Source: Leptidea sinapis (taxonomy: Eukaryota > Arthropoda > Insecta > Lepidoptera > Pieridae). From it: a stretch of 64,000 bases of DNA. Location of the stretch: positions 11,756,001 through 11,820,000 of the forward strand of contig NC_066268.1 of the NCBI RefSeq assembly GCF_905404315.1, given 5' to 3'. The notes under the pieces were generated by a model. The model saw only the letters and a list, made by a program, of their open reading frames with translations. It was not told the DNA's origin and did not search any database. Position 1 is the first letter of the stretch. Each line of letters begins with the position of its first letter. Positions 48,401 through 60,400 of this stretch are shown here, in pieces. The position numbers and the translations under genes were made by a program.

Positions 48401-51400
48401 ATAAAGTAATGACCATATAACCTACTATACTCCTAATACTTACTATAAGATGTCACTTGCTAAGATAGCGACATCGGTTGACATGTCCCGTGTATCTCGG
48501 GGCGGTCACGTTGGGGTTAGTGAAAGCTCTGGCTGTGGTTGTGACTGACCGTGAGGTGCGCCAATTTAATCTCCGAGTGGAGCAATTTACTTCCACGGCA
48601 ATTAATTTATTATTTCAAAAATTTAAACAACAACGAGAAAAAATATACGAAATGAACTGTTCTGTGAATTGATATGGTCATATTATAGTGACTTGTAGTA
48701 TTTAAATTGTCGCCTACGATTTTATCCCAACAGATTTCCTTGATTTCAATTCACTATGCAAACAATTCTGTCAACCAACTCAACCAGAGGGTTCAGGTAC
48801 TTTATGCTCAGTCAGTTAATGATCACAACATATTGTTATCGGTCAGGTAACTGTGACAAGGCGACAAAGTAACTCTTGGCCTAAATTAATACTTTGACTT
48901 TAGATAATTTATACGTCTAGATAGAGTCTTTTGCCGTTAGGCAATAGAGAAGAACAGACCAAATTTAATACTTTAGTGTGCGTAACAAGCTACATCTTAC
49001 ACTCGCGATTTGTATGACACTTTGTGCTGTGTGCGTGCATTGCTCAAAATTGAGGTTAAGTCTAAACTCAATTATTTTCCAAATTTTCTCAGCTGTTCTA
49101 TCTAGACGTATAAATGACCAAGAATTGGACTTACATCAGGATGAATGCGAGGTCGATGATCGACTCGGCAAGAGTCAGCCAGGTGGGAGCAGTAGCATTG
49201 TCGACATCCGCCGGGCAGCTCTGCGCTCAGTCCGAAGTACCCCAGAGCGCATTCGTCACATCTCTCACCTACCACATGCGTCTGAAACAATGTGGCATTA
49301 TTAAAGTATTATTTTTATCGTAAAAACTTATTTAGATGCAATGAGTGGGTACTTTAGGGTGGGGCAATACATAAATGGTTGCGTCATCGATGTTAATAAT
49401 AATAATAGCTTTTATTAACAATCTATCATTAAGTACAGTTGCATTTCTTATCTTAATTCTACTGATATAATGTAATAATTTATTTAAACAAAACAAATCT
49501 TATAACAATATTTACAATACTATGACAACATAAAATTAAAACTCATTATGTGGAAGTGTATCAAAAATAGTGGCAACATTTCCGTGTTGTATAGCTAGGC
49601 TGATCCGTTGACCGAAATAGCTGTTAGCGTTGGCCTTATTGAGGCGCGAAGATAGTACTTTGAACATTCTCTGTGCCCAGAGGCAGCACGAGCCAAGTAT
49701 CATGACACCAAATGGCACAAATGGCACAAAGATGTATGACTGACTGAGACCAACATATTTGCGACGCTTGCTGTCTTCCACAGTCGAAGCCGCAGCTACA
49801 GCACTAACTGACGTAACTTAGAGCCAGAGTATCGACGCAAGTCACGTCCCACACCAGCGCCATTCCCCGTGCCCAAGCCACCAGCGTCATTCCATCAGGA
49901 CTCTTGCCATCGCGACGGGTAATACCATTTTCCTCTAAAAAAGTAAGTATGTTATAATTTAGTGTATTTGACACCGATTTCTAGATTGTGTTGCTTTCCA
50001 GCATAGACAACCCCAAGTGTTCTATCCCACAAAGATGCTTTCCTCATCCAAGTTGAGCCTGCCACCTTTTGAATAACATCGTCCCATCTTCGACGCTGTC
50101 TTCCTTCATTTCTCCTTTTATATCTTGGAACCATTCTGTCACTTCTTTAGTCCATTTCTTTTTCTTACTTCTTATAATTTGTCTAGCTCATTTCCATTTC
50201 AATTGGTTTATTTGATATTTTATATCTATGATACTGGTTCGTTTTCGATGTTAATATGATAATGTGGTGATATAATCACTTTCGGACGGGTTCTGCGTTG
50301 TTGGGTCATTTAAGTTAAAATATATATAAGTAGTCATATTATCTTTTGCAGCCATTCTAACTTTGATAGAGTGAGTAGAATAGGTAGACTTACGGCCGTT
50401 TACAATAACCTATCTATCTTTAGTTTAACTTACTAGAAGTAGACAAATCTATCCTTTTACGCTAACTTACTTTTCAATAACCTATCGACATAAAACTTTG
50501 GATAGATGAGATCTTGTTATTAAACGGAGACAGCAAAAAATCGATTTATTTAATAATTATTATAGTAGTAGTGACTTACAGCAGAGAATTTTAAAAACTT
50601 TAAATACTCAATTTCTATTAAGCACATTTTCAACATTAACTTAGATTTGTCTCTGAATTACAACTTTTATGATTGAACTACTATAAGTTTTAAATACTAC
50701 AACACTAGAGGAAGCACAGGAACGTTGCCGGCCTTATAGAAAGGTTAGGTTGTACGTGGAAGAAAGCTGCATGAAAAGCGCACTGTAGAGGAGCATGTAT
50801 GTATTATAACTCTAAGTGTATTACAAAAATATAGGTCTTTGTGTCAAAATATTTAAGTGACTATATTAGCCATAACGACCTGTATAGCCGAGTGGTTAGC
50901 GATCCTACCTACTAAGCTGGAGGTCCCGGGTTCGAATCCCGGTAGTCATAGATGTTTAAATGTATTTATGTATGGTTATATGAATTTATGTATGTTTAAG
51001 TAAGTATATTGTATTAAATATATCGTTGTCTTGTAACCCATAACACAGGCTAAATATGCTTAACTTGGTGCAAGATAATTTGTGTAAAAAAGTGTGTCAA
51101 TATTATATTATATTATTATATATATAACAGCTGTTCAGGTCATGTAAAAAAGATACAATAATTTAATATAAATTAAGTTCAAAACCAGTGTAGGTAGATC
51201 TTAATAGTACAAAATACTGAACGACTACAAAACCCCACCTTACACTCGCAGACATCTTCACAAACTCTGCTGGGGTCCACGATACCCCGAGGGTCACACT
51301 TGCAGGCGGGCGTGGTCGCCTCCAGCACACAGTTGGGGAACACCGCATTGACATCCTCGCACCACTCGCACTTGGGGCCCGAGAACCCGGGATGGCATGT

Positions 51401-54400
51401 GCACTCCACAAGCTGGTTCCTCCTGTCCCATTTACACGAACCTGGAATGTATAAAGTATTTTTGGGTATTACAGGCTTGTATTTTTTATATTTTCACCTA
51501 ACTATACAGGGTTATTGGTAATTCGACAAACGGGTCACCTGGTGTTAAGTGATCACCGCCGCCCACATTCTCTTGCAACACCAGAGGAATCACAGGAGCC
51601 GGCCTTTAAGGAAGGTGTACGCGCTATTTTTGAACCCATCGTTCCGGAAACACCGCACAAGGAAGCTCATTCCACAGCTTTGTAGTACGTGTAAGAAAGC
51701 CGCACTGTGGAGGACCGCCACACATCCAGATAGTGGGGATGATAGCCTAACTTGTGGCGTGTCGTGCGAAGTTGGAATTCGGCAGCAGGACGTCTCTACG
51801 CAAGGCCAAGTGATCCAGCCGTTCACTGAGCAATGAGTTTGACAATTCGAGCTGCTCTGCGTTGCACGCGGTTAAATGGATCGAGCTGATACTGGAGTGC
51901 GCCAGACCAATCCAATTTGGCTTTGCCCTCCAGATGGCCACAGAATTGGACCCTGAGACCCTGTATTCTGATACTAGCGAGGCTTTAAGGGAAGTGTTGT
52001 CGAAGAGCGGTGTTACCACAAATGGAACTTTTTCGTGGTAAACGCGCAAACTTGAGTCTTCTGTGGGATAAATTGGACAAGGTTCAATTTACCCCATTCC
52101 GCGACCTTCTCAAGAGAGGACTCGATAGAAGACACGAGTTTCTCCCGGCACCGGTTGACGATTCCCCGAGAGAGAGACCTGCATGGCCCATGTATACGGC
52201 ATCACCAGTGCTGTCGTCTGCATATCAATGATATGTTGGGCACCTCCAACATGCATTGCAAGAAACAGCATGGGAGATTGCACACAGCCTTGGGGCACTC
52301 CAGCGTTCACGGGCTTTGGGTTCTAGCAATAACCATCGTCAACGACCTGTATGATGCGCCCAGTGAGGAAGCTAGAGGTCCACCTGCATAAGCTCTCGGG
52401 AAGCCCAAATGTATTCCCATTGGGAGGTGATGGTAGTCACCATTTCCAGTCAGACATTTTAGTGAAAAAAATCTAAAAAATAAAATTTAATAAAATCGTT
52501 TCTTGTCTCGCATTTTTAAATTAAAATAATAAAGATAAATTACCAATATTTAATTGTTTTTATAAAACAGAATAAAAAAATCGATTTGAATTGATACTTT
52601 TATTTAAATGAATTTATGCTTTTGCAATTTTGACTTTATTCGAATAAAACTAAAAAACCTGATAATTTAAAAAAGGTTCATTTTTGTATAATGCATAGGG
52701 GGGTTAAAATTATCGCAATTATTCACCACTATCACCTTAAAACGGTAATACATCGAATAACCATTAAACCTGTATATTTTATACCAGTCTTTTTTGTACA
52801 GAGTTCCAGATAGCTGTCGTAAAGTAGTAATTTGCAACGATTATTGTATTTCGGTTTGAAGCACACTGTTCCTAGTGAAATTATAATGAGACTTAACGTC
52901 TTACGTCGAGCGTGACGGGCGCAAATGCGATGTAGAATTTTGGGTTCAAATAAGAATTCTGGTCGGCACTGCGTTGTTACGCCAAAAAAGTATTAAAAAT
53001 TATAAAAGAACGGAATTGGATCCCATGGTATGCATAAGTAGTATATTATTATTCTTTTATCATGATAAAGTACAGTTACGATTTCGTTTTCATTGCAACC
53101 TGACCACTGAAACTAGTTAGTTCTCAATTTCATAGGTTTTAATTTATGTAGCCTAAGTAGCGCCTTATATCATATGCCATCTGCCTTTGAAATTTCGTCA
53201 GATGTTTTGGAGATTTGGCCTTGCAAACAAACTGACAGACAGACGAAAATTTTAATTGACTTTAAATAAATTTTAAATTGGTTTTCTGATACAGAAGTTA
53301 GTAATTGAAAATTCGTTGTAAAATTATTAAAAAATAAAACTTTGAATTGGTTTTTCTAATATTGAAGCACTTATTAAAAATTCGTCGTAAAATTATTGAA
53401 AAAAAATACTTAAACAATCAATTTAGAAAGTATATTTATCTAAAATATAGTAACCCAAGGGGTGATTATTTAATTTAAATGAGGAGAAAAAAAATAAACA
53501 AACAAATTTTACTTTATTAAAAAAAATACTCATTTGCCTAGTAATTTCACTAGCTACGGTGCCTTTCAAATCGAAACACAGTATTGCTTACACATTACTG
53601 TTTCACGGCAGAAATAGGCGCCGTTGTGGTGCCCATAATCAAGCCGGCATCCTGTGCAAAGGAGCCTCCCACTGGTAAATATATATGAAGTTTTCCAGAA
53701 CTTACCATCTGAGCCTTCTGGGTCGCAGTCGCAGGGAACGCAGGGTCCGTCTGGGATCGCGTTGTAGTAGCCCACGAGACATCGGTCACACAGTGGACCA
53801 GCGCGGTTGTCCTGTTCACAATTTGAAGTATTAATATTTTGTAAATAGTCCACTCATCCATGAAGCATTTTGGTGGGTTTGATCCCTTTTTTCACATATG
53901 GGAGATGCATCAGCGCGTGCGTATGAAAAGGAGTTATGCGTTGCGTTACACCGAGAACTTAATGCGAGGCGATGAGATCGTTGATCACTGATGAAGTATC
54001 AATTTACTATTATAGTAAGCGTAGGTATATTGAGTTCTGCGATTTGCGTGCAAACTTGTTGCTCGGTGACATTTTTTGTTATATACGGCGCAAGAGACAA
54101 CTGTCATTAGATTAGCCTCTCAAATGACAGTGAGTCTGTTGCTTATGGTATCTCTCTATCGTCAAACGAGACTTGTTAGACACCTTTCGACTGCTCATAA
54201 AGGAGTGCAAAGGTCCATTCTCCGTGTTTACTTTGAATACTTAAGAAACAACTGTAATAACAAAACTTTGCTTTACACATGATTTAAGAGATGGACTCGG
54301 AGTTCTTCTCTCCCTGTCAAAGCCCCTTTACGAACTGATGTAGCTTCATGAAGTTTACCAAGTGTTGTTGCAATAAGTTATGGTGTTGTCAGTCTCGATG

Positions 54401-57400
54401 GTATATTCTTATTTCTATAATAGTCCCATAGCTTTTGCAGTACTGTATGATTCTACAAATTGTTTGTGCGAGAGAAAAAGATTCATGCAAAACGCTTGGT
54501 TGTGGGATGCCAGACTTCAATATGACATCGTATCCTTATTCGAATTTGTTTAAGAGGTGGAGAAAATACGATACACTCTTGTTACTAACTAGTGCCCTCA
54601 TACATATTTAAATTTATTTTCAGCTTTACGTTAGAGTTTCAAACCTACATTTACCTTGATTATTTTTAACATACCGTACAATTGACGCACAGAATATCTC
54701 CCACATCATCAAAGGTACACTCTCCACGTTCCCCGCAAGAGCAGTCATTCGGAGTGACGTCACAGGGCTCACGAGATTTCCACTTGGAACCAGAACAGCA
54801 TCGCTGGCAATGACTTCCGCAGGTTCCATGCAAACAGTCACATTTTGCTCCCTGGAAGTATTGTATATATAATATGTGAGGAGTTAATATTAAGTGGATA
54901 CCACTGATTAAGTGGTGGTGTAGATATCCGAATTTGCATTATCAAGGTGAAGGAGAGGGAAAAGATTTTGTAAAGATGAGCAGCTAAGTTAGAAAGCATC
55001 GAGTTTGAGAGATGAATTGAGAAATTATTGACTGGTGACTTGTACCGCCAATTATCAACCAAAGTACGAAGTCCGGCCGGAACAAGCGATGTTTTTGATG
55101 TAAATGTTGGCGTACACCAAGGTTCCACACTCAGTCCTATATTATTTAATATTGTAATGAACCATCTCACCTCAAATTTGCAACGAGCGCCACTATGGAA
55201 CATCTTATATGCTGACGACGTCGTCATCATCAAAGGTTCGGACACGTCACGAGGCAACCAACTAACCATATGATCAGAAAAATGCTGAATATAGAAACTA
55301 AGCTCCGAGGACGATGAAGAATCCGAATCACATGTATGTGTGTATTAAATAAAAAAGACACCCAAATCAACAAAGAGACGACCCAGAACCAAGCCATCTG
55401 GAGAAACATTATACGGAGCGCCGACCCCAAATAAAATGGGAAAGGGCCAGGCAAAGGAGAAGAAAGGACTTGTGACTTGCTCAAGAGATTATTATTAGCA
55501 AAGGGCTTTTAGCAGCAGCTATACGACCAAATATTTCTTACGGTGATTGACCTTTTAGGGTAATTGGTCGTATGACTCATAAGCTTATATCTTATAATCG
55601 TACAAAACAAATTGCAGGGATTTTAACGGTTTGCATGCACAGCCATGACAGCAAGCCCTGGGAACGACGCTGGGAATAACACCGCTAGACATATAAGGAG
55701 TTTAATTGGTCAAAAAGAAGCGCCTCCACACCATTTCTTGACATCTCATGATGATATATACCTACATTATATTATTTTTATTAACTTAATTTAATTTAAG
55801 CCACCTACATGTAGGTAGCGATAATTTATAACATTCACCTCTCCTAAAAAAGCTCAACGCGATTCGAGAAGTTCTACCTAGTAAAATAATTATAAATGGA
55901 TAATTGGTTAATGGCGCATATAAATAAATATCTACATTAAATCTTCTATTTTTCAATTAATTCTCACGAAATATTCTAGTATCAATATATTAGATTAACA
56001 CGGCGGCTTTAAATCGACTTTACCAATTTTTTCATTTTATTTCAAGTGGCGAGAATTAATATTCTGCAAGCATTGAAATAAAGTGCTATTCTCCTGCTTG
56101 GCTTATACCTTGAGGTTCTCATATTGAACCTACAAATTTCACTCTAATAGGAATGTCTATCATTCCAACTTGGTGAACAAATTACTATTTCCGCCGTGTT
56201 GCAAACAAAACACCGTTTGTTTGTTTTTTTTTTTATGGAATAGGAGGACAAACGAGCGTACGATCACCGCCGCCCACAATCTCTTGAAACACCAGAGGAA
56301 TCACAGGAGCCTTGCCGGCCTTTAAGGAAGGTACGAAGGCCAGCCCGAGCTAGAGTGCTCGGGGAGGGATTGTCCGACTCTGGTAGAGCCGGTTCCCTCC
56401 TGGGGATATATATACTATCTCTTTAGGGACCGCTTTCATAATCTTTGTTGGGGAAGGGGGGGGGGATGGCGGCACTTGTTACCTTGTGGTCCACGTTGCA
56501 GTGAGAGGCATGTCCGTGGCATAGACAGCGTGCAGCCAGGGTGAGTTCCCGCACGGTGTAGTATGAGTGAGGCGCGGGGTGCGGGGCACGGAATGACAAG
56601 CGCACCCGCCGGGCCGACACACCTTCGCCAATACCCACGTGCATCTGAAACACACGATATGTTTCCAGCGTAATAGAACCTGTTTTTCAATATGAAGTCA
56701 CTGGATTAGCAGTCACAGATAAATATTTTTAATTCAAGTGGATTCATAAAAATAATCTTGTATCGTTAATTACTTTCTTATCGCAACCAGTGATTCATAA
56801 AGCCGCTTACGTTGAGTAGAATTGGCAAGAGACTCGACAATTATTCTTTTAAAAATATTAATATGTCGTAGTTAAGAACGACGAGCCAATAAGCTAGTAC
56901 GAATATGATTCGGTATTCATCTTAGTTCGGGTGTAATCAGCGTGCGGTGCACGTGCGGGCGAGAGTTTACGCGCCAGGCGAATGCCTAGCAAGCAGTCAG
57001 GGAAGAACTATCGAGCGAGATGGTTGTGTCGCACGCGCAACGGTATCGGAACGCAACGTTCTTATTACATAATCACAAGCCTTTGGGCCACAACAATGGA
57101 CAACCACGAGGATCCTGGGGGCCTACTCCTAAAATCGATATTCGATAAATCGTCGCATTAGTCGTGTCGAATCCTACTCTTAGTTACATCGTAATCAATG
57201 TCGAAACGATGATTGAACGAACGAAACATTATTCTATATTATCGGCCCTTACCCTACTCTTAGTTGAAAATGTCAGAGACGAATATCGAATTTCACAAAT
57301 AATCAAACGTCACTATAACGATAATCTCAAACACACCTTCTAGGCTGTCGATGCTATTATCGTTTCAAGTTGTATAAATATATTTGCCATACAATATACA

Positions 57401-60400
57401 TCCTTAATAGATATTATTGAAATAATTACATGTGATTTTACTATTCAACAGGATTTTTTACTACTAAGTCATTTAAGTCATTTTGTTGATCGTTTATGCT
57501 TAGAAATAATGCAAATGGCCGCCTGAGAAAATTGCTGAGAAATTGGAAGTCGACGAGAAGGGTTGAGTTACTCTTCTTTTACATTTAATTATCCGCAAGT
57601 TTTCTATTATTTATTCAATTTTAAATGGTCATATTATATTCATGACATATTTTTTAACATTTACATTATGTGTAAATGATCCCAAATTGGTGGTGCAGAT
57701 TATGGCATGGTCCTTACCGCCTAAACTATGTTTTGACTTTTGACACTTAACAGCGACATAGCACAGATAATGTTTAGATTTGAACATATTTTATTCACAC
57801 TAACATCGTAAAAAAATCAAAATATTAGTCTATGGTAACGATAAACGATAAGGAATTCGAACATTTGTTAGAGTAGGATAGTTGCGATATATTCGGAGTA
57901 TTGTCGTATCGTTCCATGACCGGTCTTGAACCGTCAAATATAATAAAATATGTAGAACATGATTATTAATATTCATTTAATTGTAAAGTAAAATGTGTAT
58001 TTGTAATGCACTTGTGCCTTCTCCTACTCTTACTTCTTGACTAGGCGGCAGTGCTCTTGTATTGCATAATCATAAGCGGTGACGATTGCTGTCGAAATGT
58101 TGGGTTTATTAATTATTTGGGGAATTAATAAATTTAATGATACCACAGATCGGAAATTGAGTGGTCGCTCCAAATTTTATTAAAATTATACAAAGAAGAA
58201 GCCCGCTGAGCTTCTTGCGCCCATTCTTCTCAGGTGTGTCGCATTCTTTTACTCATGGGTTGTACTTTTTGACTTTTGATAAGTGATTTCATATCCTATT
58301 TTGAATAAAAATATTTGATAAATTGGCCTGGTTGGAGGACGCTTCGTAAGTCGTGAACCGCCAGGACGACAAGATCTGTTTTCGAACTACTTTCTTCAGC
58401 AATCTGCTTTATAAATAAATATTTATGTTTATATCTTTGTTCCCAAAGCCTTCCGAAATTATTTATCTAATTGTGATGGAACTTTTTGAATGAGTGTTAT
58501 GAGAATGCCCTTGACAGTTCCTTACCCAAAAAGAATTTTTTTTTCGATTATATATTACTTTTTATTTATCCTGGTAAGCAACGCATGCTGGGTACAACTT
58601 AAACGTAAATTAAACTCTCACAATTGTTCCCTTGAATATTATTTTTGACTTTAAAAAAAAATAACAAAAAAGCAACCGACCGAAAAGCTCTATTCCAAAA
58701 CAATAGATTTAATATGCACTAAAAAGTATAAAAATAATTGCGTATTTTTATACAATCTAATTAATTAATCTAATGCTAGTTACGATTATTGTTATTTTTG
58801 GAATCGGTGTCCTTCCGCCACGACCCGCTCTCGCCTCTCGCCTCCTCACGACTCAAGCACATCTCACTTATAACTACGTATGTAGTTACAAACCTATCTT
58901 GGCTGACACCGACTCCAAAAATTACAATAATCGTAACTAGAATTAGATTAATTCATTAGTTTGTATTTGCAATTATTTTTATACTTTTCAGTGCATATTA
59001 TATGTATTGTTTTGGTTGTATTTTTGTTAATTTTTTTTATATTTTAGTGAATATAAAGTATACTAACTAACAATTTGTCTAAATACCTAGGTTATACTGA
59101 AAATATTTAGAAAATGATAAACGGCTTAATGTATAAAGTTGCCAATACTTTTATTGTTTTTCGAAGTAATCTCCGTTCCTCTTTATACATCGTCGCATTC
59201 GATGGAACCACTGAGAAAAGCAGTGAGCAGTGGCCACGTTCTTCCTTAGGGGCCCCTTCTATGGTATTTTCGTACGCTTTCATCTCATCTTCAGGGCTCG
59301 TAAAACGAATACCTCGAATTTTATCTTTAGTTCTTGGGAATAAATAAAAGTCGCAGGTCGCCAGGTGAGGACTGTATGGCGGATGACTCATTATCTCGAC
59401 ACCTGCCATAGTAAAATATTCAACAGTCCGTTTTGTGGAGTGCCCTGAAGCATTGTCGTGGTAAAGGAGGGTCCTGCTCCGAGGGCGCTGCTGTCGATTT
59501 TTTTCCAAGACAACGGTCAAACATCGATTGACATACCATTCTGCAGTGACTGTCCACCTATCTTCTAGCAGAACTGTCGCGAAATGACCTTTCCGACCAA
59601 AGAATGAGGTAATCGTCTTTTTTCCTTGACTTCTTCCTTTCTTTACCTTAGTTGGCCGATCCCGAAACACCCACAGAGCTGATTGTCTTTTGGTTTCGGG
59701 TTCGTAGCAATATATCCAGCTTTTATCAACTGTGACGATGTCAAATACAGCATTTTAGTTACCGCCGTTGAACTTATCTAACATTTGGCGACACCAGTCC
59801 AGCAAAGGTGTTTCTGGTCGTCGGTTAAAGTATGGGAAATCTATCTGGTACAAAGCTTCCTAACGCGTAAATGTTCATGTAATATTTTTTGAACTTGACT
59901 CATACCAATGCCTAGGCTTGCCCGTATCTGCTGATAGGACACTATCGTATCTTCCTCTATCATGCGTCGCACAGCACTGGTATCTTCAGTAGTCGCTGTT
60001 AAAGGACGTCCCTCACGCGGATCATCATTGAGATTGCTACGTCCATGCTTAAACTCGTTAAACCAATTGTACATAGTGGCAAGAAATGGGGCTTCATTAA
60101 GAAATGCTAATCGTAGCCTATCATAGCTTTGTTGTTGAGTAAGCCCACAACGAAAGTCATAATAAACCATTGACCGAAAATTTTCAGGCGTTAGGTTTAT
60201 TTTCACGTGTAACAAGAGTTTTAGATTTGTCGCCAATTCACAAAAACAAATGACAAATGAATACAATGTACTACGTTAGGTTACCAAAGAGTTCTTTAAT
60301 GGAAATTCAAAAAAAGTTTTCATTAGCAATATTTCTAACTGGCCAGTTCTAAACATTTTCAGTGTTACCCACGTATGTGTAGATATAAATTTTTCAATGC

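Noticed and set aside
50876..50945. tRNA gene with GGGTTCGAATCCC
   Set aside because: Same head and tail occur at five places in the window; a SINE family, not tRNA genes.
57021..57149. 42-codon plus-strand ORF in a GC-rich patch
   Set aside because: No similarity recognised, runs into repeat-like sequence, antisense inside a wb intron.
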